From Silurus meridionalis (lineage: Eukaryota; Chordata; Actinopteri; Siluriformes; Siluridae): a stretch of DNA of 64,000 bases. Under the pieces are notes generated by a model that searched no databases, was not told where the DNA came from, and saw only the letters and a program-made list of their open reading frames with translations. The number at the start of each line of letters is the position of its first letter. Within the stretch, counting starts at the first letter, position 1. Positions 26,392-36,130 of the stretch are shown piece after piece. Where the stretch lies: positions 5,093,990 through 5,157,989 of the forward strand of contig NC_060892.1 in assembly GCF_014805685.1 (NCBI RefSeq). Reading direction: 5' to 3'. A program made the position numbers and the translations under genes.

Positions 26392-29300
26392 ACTGGACAC
26401 TGTAAATCCCGGTGCTGCTAGTGCATTTCTCAGCAGCAGCTATTACCTAAAACTCCATACCTTCTGCATTGTGTCTGACGTCATGCTATTCTGCACATCT
26501 TACTGATGGGACCTTTAGCTGAAGATTTTTGCTGGCCATTACAGTCATCATAATGTGTATCTTTTATATATTTTTTTTTATTATAAATGTAATTTTTTTT
26601 TTATGATTGACATTGACAAGAATTATCATGTTTATTTTTTTACTATTACTACATTAGTGTAATTTTTTTTTTTGGGGGGGGGCGGTTTGGGACAAACTCT
26701 ACAGCTGACATAGATGTTGCAAACAATTGTTGCTCGTTGATTGATTATATTCTAACAAGTATTTTTGTAAAGAAATTATACAAATTGTATTACAATTACG
26801 ATACAATACAATATTACAAATGAGACTTTGTGTAATTCAATCAACCTGCATTTGCATACAGGTTTTGAAACCGGCATATACACTATGAGTATGAACAATA
26901 AAAAATAAATATAAATCCAATTCTAATGGATGTATCCAATATAATTTTCAAGCCACTCCTGTGCAAACATAATTTCACCATTATCAACATTTTGAGTGCA
27001 GGTTTGAGTAAAAAAAAAAAAAATTATTAAAAATAAATGGTTTGTATTTATTCACTCTAGTTAGTGAAACTTTCAAGGTTATGAAAGAAGACATGTATAT
27101 CATAAAGGCACTAGTGCTATTTATATTATATATTTATTATAAAACTTTAATGAATAGACAAGATGATGGGTTCCCTTTTGATTCTGGTTCCTCTCAAGGT
27201 TTCTTCTTTATACCATCTCAGGAAGGTGGCCTTGCACAGTTTCCAATGGCTCGGTCAAACTTATTGGCACTAATATATAAATTCAAAATTTTATCTTTGT
27301 AAAGCTGATTTGGGACAATGTCCATTGTTAAAGGCACTATACAAATAAAACCAAATTCAATTGATTTGATTGTGAAGAGGGCAGAGCCTGTTTAAGGTTT
27401 TTCTGTGGTTGTGAGTGGACAAAAAAACAGTACAATAAACATGAGATTTTTTAAGCATTATTGTCTATACTTGCTATTGTATTGTTATGCTGTAAATCTG
27501 AAAAATAAAATATTGAATTATCAGGGATGTTGGTTTTGGTGACTCTGGTGAGTGTACTGTACATTATGTAGCTCAGTGGTCCCCAACCCCCGGGCCGTGG
27601 ACTGGCACTGGTCCGTGGGTCAATTGGTACCAGGCCGCACTAAAAGAATACATAACATATTATTTTTGTTTTATTTATTATCTGATTCTGAACGGTTTTA
27701 TTTTGGAAAATGATCGGATTCTCTCTGCAACATCTGTCTATGACTCACTCTTATTGCATGTCAAGATGCCACAAGTCTTACCTCCATCCGCTACCTTCTT
27801 AAAGGGGCTGCTCCGGCCGCTAACACATAATACATTACCGCTAAATTGAAACCCCCAAGCAGGCAAAATAAACAAAAAACAACTCAATGGATTCACGTTT
27901 ATTATTATATTTAGAAAATACCAGTTTTTATGGCTGTCGTATTATTTTATTTTGTTGTATTTATCCGCCACACCTTAAAGGCCGGTCCGTGAAAATATTG
28001 TCTGACATTAAAGCGGTCTGTGGCACAAAAAAGGTTGGGGACCGCTGTTGTAGCTAGAACAGAAGGCTTGCTTTTGCTGATAGTAGATCACAATAATAGT
28101 TAAGACGGTCCCACTAACGCAACGCAAAGCAACAAGTAGGTTCATCCAGTTTATAATTGAGAGTCGTGACAGGTCAGTACACACACACTGTAATGAGCTG
28201 GGTTATTTACCTTCTCATCACTTTAAACAAAATGATTTGGAAGAGAAACTAAAAGTAGGCATTGCAGACATATCGTGCAATCAGAGTACAAACGACATGA
28301 AAGGACATACAGCAAAACTCTGAATTTCGGTTTTCTCAAGAAGGAAACATGGCGCAAAGCCAACAGAACATCAGATACTCGACATTGCACTGCTCAACCT
28401 GAATAGCTTGATTTCAGAGCACTTGACAGACATTTAAATGGATTTTAGCTTCCTATCAAATATCACAGTATAACAATATGACCAAATCAGCAACTAGTGT
28501 GAAGCACAATGGTCATCATACTGTAAACTCCAACCCTTCACATTATCTTCTAATGTGTTCATAGATCACATAGTATACAGTGTTGGGAGTTTGGAAACAC
28601 CTAGTGTTTGATCATATTTGGGACACATGCATGTTCCTTTCGGCAAAAATTGCACAGTGGATGATTAGAAAAATGTTCTGTGGACAAATGTGTCCAAATG
28701 TTACATGTTTGGCTCCAACAGAAGAAGTTATATAAGACGGATAACAGGACAGAGAAGATGTTAGCAGACTGTCTCACACCTCAAACATGGAGGTGGAAGC
28801 GTAATGGTTTGGGGTTGTATTGGAGAAGAAGGTGTCGGAGACTTATTCCAGGTGAAAGGCAAACTGAACCAACATGGCTACCATTCCATACTTCAACACC
28901 ATGCAATTCTGTCTGGACTGCGGCTCATTGTAACTGACTTTACCATACAACATGATAATGACCCCGAGCATACGTCTGAACTCTGTAAGCGTTATTTAGA
29001 AGGCAAACAGTCAGCTGGAGTGTTACCTATCATGGAAAGGCCTGCCTAGCCACCACACCTAAATCCGATTTAACTGCTCTGGGATCAACTGAATCACAAG
29101 GTCCGAAGAAATATTCAACTAGTGATATATTTTTTTCAAGTTTCACAAGAGGCATGGGAAAATAACTGAACGTTTGGAGAAATGAACTGTCCGTTTGCTG
29201 AGAGTGTGTAAAGCTGTTGTTCATGTGGGGGGAGGATTTTTTTTTATAGAAAAGAAATCAACATCTGTACATTTAAATATTTGTTTGGCCAAAGTTAATC

Positions 29301-32300
29301 TTCATGCTACTAAATAACCGAATTTGTTGCATAGGGGAAAAAAAAGAACATGCAGGTATCTCTTAAGAACCTTAAAAGTCCAGGTGTTTCCAAGCTTTTG
29401 CCAGACATTTTGTTTTTAAGTTACCAGCTCTGAATTTTGCCCTTTATAATTAATCTTCAGTGATTTTTTTTTTATTTTTATTTTATGTGCTGTACCTCAC
29501 TCAAAAAAATCACATTCTGTGTGAAGAACATGGTCAACTGCAAGCGAACTGACAGTGAAGGATTTTTACTCAGTAATGTAACTGAGACGTTTACAGTCAA
29601 TGTGTATTCTCACAATATGGTGACGGCAGTTAATGTATGAATCTTTATGCACTTTGTGCACAACCCCTGTAGAGTAAATAAAACAACTCTTTCTCTCTGT
29701 CTGTCGTAAGACACTATGCTTCAGGTGGCTGCCAGCTTCAGCTCTGAGCCCGGCATGGACGTGGTGCTGCACGCCATCCCTGTACGCATCTCTGAGGCTG
29801 TGCTGCACATGCAGGAGAACATGGAGGTCTACACACTCAAGGTCAGCGATTCCCAATCACATATTTACATCATGCAGAAAAAAAAGCTGATGTCTTGGAC
29901 GGGGTTTGAATGTGTTTGTGTGTGTGTGTATGTGTGTGTCCAGGTTTTGCAGGCTTGTGGAGGGCGTGGAGAGGAAGGGACCCAAAGCTCAGTAGCTGAT
30001 GAGCCCAAAAAGGGGGTAAAGAGTGTAACAGCACTGGAATATAAGGCCAGTCACACAGCGGCTGTCAGACTGGAAGTGCAGGTGTGTGTGTGTGTGTGTG
30101 TGTCTTTTGGAACGTTGTTACTCTCGTATCTGTCAATATCCTGACACCTGTGTTTGTGTGTGTATGTGTGGTCTGCAGGTCTCGGATGTATCTAGTAAAC
30201 TGAAGGAAATGCAGCTGTACTGGATTCAGCTCCCCTCGGCTTTGTGTGACAGTAAAGTAGCATCCGGTTCCTCCAGCGATGACAACTGTTGGAACGGCAT
30301 GGCCAAGGATCGGTACGATGCAGTAATTACGACTATGAGTGCTGGTGGGACCGTTCCATCATTTTCCACCAAACATGAGCCAGTTTTTGATTCATTGAAA
30401 GATCTCCATATACATGCATTATATCCAGTTTGCTTCATTGATTATCATACATTTGTTAGATGTTCATGTATGTGACACTTTATGCAAATGACATGGATTG
30501 TATGAGTGGCAGAATTATTCACAGAACATTGGTTGTTTTTTACATTTTACTCTACGTTCACACTGAAACAGCGTTTCAGTTTCTATGCGTGCATCACGTA
30601 GTTGCTGTATCAAAGACAATGACAAGCAACAAAACGCCATTTGATTTCCTCGATTCTGTTTATATTATTCAAGTGGTGATCTAAAAATTCCAGCCAATCC
30701 ATTGCTAGCATGGTCCAACATCTCCAAGGTTCTTCACTCAAAAAGAAAAATAAAGCTTGCTAGAAAGTGCCAGAAATGTTAGCATTGGTGCCTCTGTTGA
30801 GTATACAGTATGTAGCTAGTACTTACTTACTAGTACTTGCCAGCTTTCTTTGCTAATGAAGCTAGAAGGCACACAAGGTACACAATGGTAGTGGTTGCTA
30901 ACTGCCTACATGCTACAGTATGTGTGAACACAGACAATGAAGCATGCAGTAGATTCAAGTAGTGTAATAGTGAATCAGTGTAAGGAAGTGGGAGCTCAGC
31001 GATTAAAGTGCTTGACTGATCATAAGGTTGTGGGTTCAAAACCTAGCACTGCAAAGTTGACACTGCTGGGCCCTTGAGCAAGGCCCTTAATCTCTAACTG
31101 CTCAGTAGTATAAATACGAAAACTGTGAGTCTCTCTGGATAAGTGTATCTGCTAAACACTGTAAATGTAAGCATCATCTCAGAGTGACACACACTCTAGA
31201 TATGATCTCTGTTTGGCCTGATATTTACAGCCACATCCATTTATAGATACAGTATTTGGCAGATGCCTTTATGCAGAGTTACTAATAATTATCTTATTTT
31301 TCATCCAAATGAGTATTTGAGGTTTAGGGCCTTGCAAAAGGGCCCAACGGTAGCAACTTGGCGGTGCTGGGATTTGAACTCATAACCTTTTAAGCTGAAG
31401 ACTAATGTCCACTGAGCCACTACTTTCTCAACTACCGATTGTTTCGAATACATCAGCAGTAGCTGACGAGGCTGTGTATAAATATAACAAGTCCATCTAT
31501 TTGCCCTATGATCGCTTTCAGACAAAAATGCATTTGAAAGAGAAACTAAAAGTAGACAATGCAGACATATTGTGCAATCAGTGTACAAATGGTGCCAAAC
31601 GACAGATAGAACTCTGAATTCAGGTTTTCGAAGAAAACTGGGCATGAAGCCAACAAAGCATCAGATACTCCTTACATTGCATTGCTCAACGTGAAATAGT
31701 TTCGAGCACTGCTCAGATTATTATTATTATTTAGCCTTCTATAAAATATCACAGTATGAAAAATATTACCAAACCAGCAGCTACTGTGACAGTAAAATCT
31801 AGCATAAGACCTTTATTCAGATTAGTAGATTTAACTGCTGAGATTATGTTGCATCAGTTCCGTTAATTCGTGCTGAAAGCACTGCAGTTCGGGATCAATG
31901 CCTGCAGTCCAGAAGCAGCTTCAAAACAAGCTCGTCCCCTTTTCACACTTCATATCAATGCATCGATTGTTCTGCAGGGTTCTTGTACTGCTACAGAACT
32001 GCCCCTTATTGACTAGACCTCAGACATGATTAATCGTGTCTGATGAGTTTGTTTGTGGATGAGACCGAATGCCGTCATCAATAATCGCTCTGAAGGTGTT
32101 GTGTGAATTACTGAATTGCTGCACTCCTCATGGATCATTGTGCAAACTTTGACAAAAGTAAGAAAAATTAAAGTGTCAATAGTGCGTTGGGGTGCAGTGT
32201 CCAGAGGCCAGAGGTCCAGAGGCCAGACAAGGCTGGTGAACAGAATTGTTTCCTGTGACAATGCTAAATGTTTTGGATATTTTAATGCAGATTTACATAT

Positions 32301-33661
32301 GCCATTTATATGCCATAGACCTGATTTCTGTGCTTGCTGCCTGTCAAGAGCTTTAAAGTTGCTTTCACATATGAAGCATTAAGTTTAAGGAACCCTAGAG
32401 CATTTCCTTCCATAGTTTGGTTCTTCAGGCAGGTAAGAACATAATAGAGTAAGCCCAATAACCCTCAGGGTGTCACTTTTCACATGAGCGATCTACTAAG
32501 ACTTGTGTGATTTATTGTGTTTTCACAGGTACCTCCCTCAGCTCATGGGAGATGGTCTGGCCAATCAGGTCAATAATCCTGAGGTGGATATTGACATCAC
32601 CAAGCCTGACATGACGATAAGACAGCAGATCATGCAGCTAAAGATCATTTCTAATCGTCTGAAAAACGCCCTCGATGGCAACGACGTGGATTTTCAGGAC
32701 ACGAGTAAGTGACACAAGAAACATTAGTGAAGCGGTTCAGTTTGTTTGAATGAGGATAAGAGAATTATCTCTCAGGGTTATAAACAGTGGAAGAAAGATG
32801 TTTTTCTGAACCACAAGACTTTGTTCGCCCTCTAGCAAGTGCCATGTATTCTACAGTGAAACACAATACGAAGTCTGCCATGTTCATTTAACAGGGCATT
32901 TACATTGAAATGTCAGCGCATTTTGGCACTATTACAAGAAGTCAAGTTGCGTTGTGTCATAATTATCCCTCAAGTGAAGACATGTCGTATTATATACTTT
33001 TTTTTTTTATAGGTAATTATGTAGAACGTCAACTAGACAGGTTCGTTCCTGTTCTCACTTATGCTATAGCAGCTATAAAACAGTCCTTCTCTATTTTAAT
33101 ATGGCAAAACTTCATATCAATCTTATAGTTATTATTGTCGATACTTAAAGAAAAAATCCAGGCTACTACAGAAGTTATAAAGTATTAAAACTATGGGTCA
33201 GTAGAAACCTGAGATTTTAATTAGAGCTGTGATTGATGCCAGAGCTGCTGTTATGATTAACATCTTCTACAGCACTGTGATGGATTTAATATCCATGAAC
33301 CCCTTTAATATCTGCTTATTAATCATTTATCATAAACCATTGAAACCAATAGAGAACTGATGTGAGAAATCCATGAAAAAGAGGATTGGTGTTTTATTGT
33401 ACCTGACCTGAACTGAAAACTGACAGTTTTGGTCCCATTATGCCTCCAGGTGATGACATCAGTGGTTCAGGCAGCGGCATGTGCAGCGAGAACCTCTGTG
33501 TCCAAAGTAGTCCTCCAGTCTTTGGGCCTAAACTGGACAGACCCAAAGTCGACGCCTACAGCCCGGAGGAAAAGCAGGTGAAGGGTGGCGGGAGTCCGAT
33601 TGTACCATTCACCTTCCTAATCGCGGTGCTGATTGTGATCAATCTGCTGTTCAGACGATAA
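18201..33661 (+). CDS. gpc1: Glypican-1, exons 2-9 (5' end outside or not found)
   Basis: GPI-anchored heparan sulfate proteoglycan of the cell surface that binds growth factors and morphogens. Eight coding exons (18201-18359, 22425-22813, 26144-26309, 29711-29841, 29944-30081, 30179-30312, 32529-32704, 33450-33661) join with matching phases and GT-AG borders, giving about 500 residues to the stop. Human GPC1 has 558 residues in nine exons, so only exon 1 (signal peptide) is missing. Visible family marks are the [12 protein letters not shown] start of exon 2, [11 protein letters not shown] in exon 4, [10 protein letters not shown] in exon 7, [20 protein letters not shown] in exon 8, an SGSGSG glycosaminoglycan site in exon 9 and a hydrophobic C-terminal GPI signal ending LLFRR. 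The exon 8 block matches GPC1 better than GPC2, GPC4 or GPC6. Whether this is a teleost a or b copy cannot be decided here. The gene runs tail-to-tail toward ankmy1, as in human. Confidence 0.95.
18360..18988. other. gpc1 intron 2, no other feature
   Basis: A short (CCCACA)n-like run follows the donor at 18372-18400; nothing else is recognised. Confidence 0.5.
18990..20010 (-). mobile_element. Tc1-like transposon with decayed transposase
   Basis: Imperfect terminal inverted repeats: left acactacctgggcacacact, right (reverse strand) acagtgcctggccaaaaaag. On the minus strand the reading frame around 19500-19990 shows transposase traces: [20 protein letters not shown] (helix-turn-helix linker), [20 protein letters not shown] and [12 protein letters not shown]. 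The catalytic half is absent or broken, so it is a dead copy. Confidence 0.8.
20045..20165 (+). mobile_element. Tc1-derived element fragment
   Basis: Left end cactatatgaacaaaaggat and ccagccatgtgtgtttcttc; it stops at cacacaattgtataagacat, just before the GACA/GATA tract. Confidence 0.7.
20171..20232. repeat. (GACA)n(GATA)n composite microsatellite
   Basis: About eight GACA then about seven GATA units, the same order as at 326-413. Confidence 0.96.
20345..20608 (-). mobile_element. Antisense tRNA-type SINE, second family
   Basis: Contains tttgtcacatatacatattt, cagtgaaattcgttcttcac, gggccttgctcaagggccta and gaaccccca ... accactgagctactg (complement of A and B boxes). A sense copy of the same family is at 39575-39735. 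Confidence 0.75.
20609..21474. other. gpc1 intron 2, no feature seen
   Basis: Non-coding DNA with no recognised element. Confidence 0.4.
21475..21875 (-). mobile_element. Non-LTR retrotransposon 3' fragment
   Basis: On the minus strand it encodes a decayed C-terminal end of reverse-transcriptase [20 protein letters not shown], then [20 protein letters not shown], a signature seen at the end of RTE-like and related LINEs. It is 5'-truncated, as is usual for LINE insertions. Confidence 0.8.
21876..22424. other. gpc1 intron 2, no feature seen
   Basis: Unique intronic sequence up to the exon 3 acceptor. Confidence 0.5.
22425..22813 (+). CDS. gpc1: gpc1 exon 3
   Basis: The acceptor follows a T-rich tract and the donor is gtatgg. 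The 389 bases encode the largest exon, with [40 protein letters not shown] and [14 protein letters not shown] blocks of the helical glypican core. Confidence 0.96.
22814..26143. other. gpc1 intron 3, no strong feature
   Basis: About 3.3 kb. A few gatagat units at 23095-23125, a G-run at 24592-24607 and a tgatgatgat run just before exon 4. No mobile element recognised. Confidence 0.5.
26144..26309 (+). CDS. gpc1: gpc1 exon 4
   Basis: Starts [17 protein letters not shown] after an AAG acceptor and contains six cysteines plus the family block [16 protein letters not shown]. The donor gtaagt is followed within 20 bases by a long (CA)n tract. The 166 bases leave one base of a split Asp codon. Confidence 0.96.
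26324..26386. repeat. (CA)n microsatellite beside gpc1 exon 4
   Basis: About 30 CA units beginning some 15 bases after the exon 4 donor. Confidence 0.97.
26387..27149. other. gpc1 intron 4, no feature seen
   Basis: AT-rich with several T and G homopolymers (26570-26685). Confidence 0.45.
27150..27365 (+). mobile_element. Dispersed retroposon-like repeat
   Basis: Shares ggttcctctcaaggtttctt and the tail tgggacaatgtccattgtta, cactatacaaataaaa with the element at 15565-15768. Confidence 0.7.
27574..28047. mobile_element. hAT-type MITE with 8-bp target duplication
   Basis: Terminal inverted repeats CAGTGGTCCCCAACC and GGTTGGGGACCGCTG. The flanking 8-mers atgtagct (27566-27573) and ttgtagct (28048-28055) match at 7 of 8 positions, the target size of hAT transposons. 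Subterminal inverted similarity (ggccgtggactgg / cggtctgtgg) is visible. There is no coding capacity. Confidence 0.9.
28240..28500 (+). repeat. Dispersed duplicate block, copy 1
   Basis: Shares gagaaactaaaagtag, tgcagacatat, gtgcaatca, aactctgaat, agccaaca, catcagatactc and atatcacagtat in the same order with 31534-31795. The two copies are diverged and carry different indels. Confidence 0.75.
28570..29410 (+). mobile_element. Tc1-like transposon remnant
   Basis: Decayed DDE transposase: near 28790-28850 [20 protein letters not shown], then [19 protein letters not shown], then [18 protein letters not shown] around 28950, followed by a stop and a frame with DQLN. Frameshifts and stops show a dead copy. 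Right end ccaggtgtttccaagctttt gccagacattttg. A related fragment enters at the right edge (63880-64000). Confidence 0.85.
29711..29841 (+). CDS. gpc1: gpc1 exon 5
   Basis: Encodes [10 protein letters not shown] through [11 protein letters not shown] (131 bases). It follows a T/C-rich tract and the acceptor gtaag and ends at gtcagc. It matches the part of human GPC1 that precedes the VIQGCG block. Confidence 0.93.
29842..29943. other. gpc1 intron 5, 102 bases
   Basis: Very short intron with a (TG)n run before the acceptor. Confidence 0.9.
29944..30081 (+). CDS. gpc1: gpc1 exon 6
   Basis: Begins [14 protein letters not shown] and ends VRLEVQ (138 bases, phase 0 at both ends). The two flanking introns are only about 100 bases each and rich in TG dinucleotides. 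This is the least conserved, charged linker of the glypican core. Confidence 0.9.
30082..30178. other. gpc1 intron 6, 97 bases
   Basis: Very short intron that starts with a (GT)n run overlapping the donor. Confidence 0.9.
30179..30312 (+). CDS. gpc1: gpc1 exon 7
   Basis: Encodes [20 protein letters not shown] through [11 protein letters not shown] and a split Arg codon (134 bases, donor gtacga). The WNGMA block and two cysteines are typical of glypicans. Confidence 0.95.
30313..30984. other. gpc1 intron 7 (5' part), no feature seen
   Basis: Unique intronic sequence. Confidence 0.45.
30985..31172 (+). mobile_element. tRNA-derived SINE
   Basis: A-box region ggagctcagcgattaaag, B-box region gtgggttcaaaacc, body gggcccttgagcaaggccct, tail tggataagtgtatctgctaa ... 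tgtaaatgtaa. Confidence 0.85.
31250..31425 (-). mobile_element. tRNA-derived SINE
   Basis: Antisense copy of the same family: ggcagatgcctttatgcaga, gccttgcaaaagggcccaac, gctgggatttgaactc, actgagccac. It forms an inverted pair with 30985-31172. Confidence 0.85.
31534..31795 (+). repeat. Dispersed duplicate block, copy 2
   Basis: Partner of 28240-28500; see there. Confidence 0.75.
31796..32528. other. gpc1 intron 7 (3' part), no feature seen
   Basis: Contains a direct repeat gtccagaggccaga (32198-32228). Otherwise unique. Confidence 0.45.
32529..32704 (+). CDS. gpc1: gpc1 exon 8
   Basis: Encodes [20 protein letters not shown] through GNDVDFQDT (176 bases). The acceptor is tttcacag and the donor gtaagt. 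This is the most GPC1-like segment of the gene. Confidence 0.97.
32705..33449. other. gpc1 intron 8, no feature seen
   Basis: Unique sequence between exons 8 and 9. Confidence 0.5.
33450..33661 (+). CDS. gpc1: gpc1 exon 9 (heparan sulfate site, GPI signal, stop)
   Basis: Starts with a split Ser codon and [11 protein letters not shown], the Ser-Gly repeat used for heparan sulfate attachment. A Pro-rich linker and [20 protein letters not shown] follow, a small-residue GPI attachment region with a hydrophobic tail. The stop codon TAA is at 33659-33661. Confidence 0.95.
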
Positions 33662-34305
33662 TACAGTCCTGCCAACAAACTGGACCTGGAGGATTTTTGG
33701 GTGGGGTGGGGTGCGATGGGGGTGGTGGTGGGTTGTGATGGTTTGCCAAATGAAAAAAATCATGTGGCATGTGGCTGATTGGACCTTCATCTGAATCTCT
33801 GAGAGACTGAGGAAACGATGTCTTTTTTTGTAATGTATGTACGTTTTCAGCTGATTTTGTCTTTCTCTGTACCTTTGAATGTCCAAACAAAAGCAACAAC
33901 ATCTTGAAGAAGATGTTTTTTTTTGGTAATGGTGCACACGACTCAAAACCCTCTTAAGCAAACTCTCCAAGCAGCGAGTCTGTGCTTCATTTTCATTTTA
34001 CAATGCTAATTTATAAAACTTCCTTTTTTCAGCACTTAAAAAGTAAAAACTAAAAAAAAAAAAAATAATAAAAAAAAAAAAAAAAGAAGATCTACATGTT
34101 TGGATGCATGGACATGCAAAGAAAACCAACATCTGTCCCAGAATATAAAATGATTAGGTGAGAGGGAAAAACAATAATCAACTAAAATCGGTTGTTCTGC
34201 TTCATCGGATCAGACTGTCTTTGGATCTTTCTGTATTTTCATTCTACTTTAAACTCCTGTTGCTGGTTGACGTGAATTAAAATCAATAAATATCTGTCAA
34301 CGTGG
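33662..34305 (+). other. gpc1: gpc1 3' UTR with poly(A) signal
   Basis: Non-coding sequence after the gpc1 stop, with A-rich runs near 34050-34085. The first clear AATAAA is at 34285-34290, so cleavage is expected shortly after. The UTR end is inferred. Confidence 0.6.
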
Positions 34306-35756
34306 GTGTAAAGATAGTTGTTTAATTTCATCGGGATTTCTTTAGCAGCTCGATAGTGTGTGATATTTCTGGACGTATACGCAGCACGAGAGGACCGTGT
34401 GGGTAAATGCGTGCGTCACGGAAGAGGCTGAAATGTTTTGTAGAATAGAGACTGGTGTGTCACTTTTTTGAACTGTATGGAAATTATTGCATGCTTAATG
34501 ATCGAATCAGTGGATCCCGCTCTTTTTTAATGAGTTATCGCACCAAAGTTATGGTCCACTATTAGATTTATTTTAGCTGCTTCGATGTTGAAGTATGACC
34601 ATTCAGCCTCTAGTTGCTTTTTCTTCTACTTGACAAGAGTATTACCTGAAAGACTTTGTGTAATTGGTGTAAGTGTCAAACATTTTTGATAAATCGTACT
34701 ACTGTTTAAATGTCAGTAGCCTGTGGGAAAAGTAATCGATATTTTCGACATTGTGAATAGAGTTGATGAGTAGTACAACACAAAATGAAATAACTAACGT
34801 TTATCTCCAGCGTCATTTAACACCCTGATCTCTGGTAATCAATATCTTCAAAAGAAACTGAACGTTGGAGTCAGGTAGGTTGGAATCAGAGTGCTACAGT
34901 CCAAAATTTCATTGTTATGATGAAAGTGTCTCCACATCCGTTGCGATGTGTTGAGTCATTCTTTCACCTACACAATCAAATAAAACTGTAATTCTCTTCA
35001 GGGTCATGTTGACGTGTGGGGATATGAGATGCTGCCTTGCCCGAGTATGGTTTATCCATCTTGAAATTTAGATTGGTGCCTTTCCTGGAGCTTTTGCTTG
35101 AAAGAAGACACTGCAGGTCACCAGACATGTGACTACCCTCAGGACGTCCACTTTCTGTAAAGAAAAAAAAATGGATTAGAGAATTCATCCTGCCTGAAGG
35201 AGAAACACATTTTCGGTATCAGATTAGTCTGGAAATATGAACGTTTAAAAAAAAAAGGGACCTAATGGTTCTTTGTGTTCACTTCACTATCATGTGTGAG
35301 CTCTCTGAGAGTTGCAAAATGTCTGACGTCTTTCTTTTTTCTTTGCGTCTTTGCTTTAACATATAATACACACATGGTTAATAGTCCTAGATCTTTTAAA
35401 GGTTATCCTGCCCTTAATGTTCTTAAAAGCCTCTCTCTTATTCTTGAGTGGGTCAGATGAATAATCTTTTTTTTTTTTTTTTTTTAAGTGAATCATTTTC
35501 AACTGGAATTTGTTCTGGAGATGCAGCTTGGAAAGAAACTGATCTATTCGAGGAAGAGAAAAATGAGAAGCTGGTGAGGAAACGATAACTCAGAAGTGCT
35601 GACGGGTTCTACCTTATCGTGGTAAAAAAAAAAAAAAAAACGGTAAAGGAGAAACGAGGACACTTGTGTATTTACTATTATAGTACATAGGATGGTAACA
35701 GTAAGTGATCACATGATCTGGCATTATGAGGGAAATCACTATTGTTATACCGAGGA
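34306..35756. other. Intergenic gpc1-ankmy1, no feature seen
   Basis: About 1.45 kb between convergent 3' ends. Poly(T) at 35467-35486 and poly(A) at 35622-35640; no exon or known element. Confidence 0.5.
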
Positions 35757-35882
35757 TTTATTAAACACACTCCCATAATACTTTGGATTAAGTTTCATGT
35801 AAAGTTTTTACCATTTTACGGTATGTTGTAACGGTATGTTACGGTTTTTGTTGTAAGTATTACCGTTATACAACTCAGCAAC
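35757..35882 (-). other. ankmy1: ankmy1 3' UTR
   Basis: The first minus-strand AATAAA after the stop is at 35762-35757. The segment contains a direct repeat ttacggtatgtt. Confidence 0.55.
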
Positions 35883-36075
35883 TCAATGTGGTAAAAAAAC
35901 CCGAAGGATTGGAATCCGACCTGGCACACGGACACACTCCTCCTTATGGCGTTCGTTCCAGGCCTTCAGCTTACACGTCTTACTGCAGTAGAAGACTTCG
36001 TGGCAGCGGCTACAGGGCGTCAGCGCCACCCACGCAGAGCGGCCACATTGGTAACAGTACTTAAACAAGGGTTTC
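35883..36075 (-). CDS. ankmy1: ankmy1 coding exon 16 (MYND zinc finger, stop)
   Basis: Completes Arg905, then [18 protein letters not shown] with ligand pairs CYQC, CSRC, CSKTC and HKEEC of a MYND finger. The stop is TGA at 35885-35883. The acceptor tttattttag directly follows a (GT)n run that takes the place of a normal pyrimidine tract. Confidence 0.96.
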
Positions 36076-36082
36076 CTAAAAT

Positions 36083-36130
<48 letters not shown>

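Noticed and set aside
28680..29049. Open frames suggesting a functional transposase gene
   Set aside because: The reading frame switches and meets stops between conserved blocks, so the copy is dead.
33617..33970. A 117-codon minus frame
   Set aside because: It overlaps the gpc1 stop and 3' UTR with low-complexity His/Pro and no domain.
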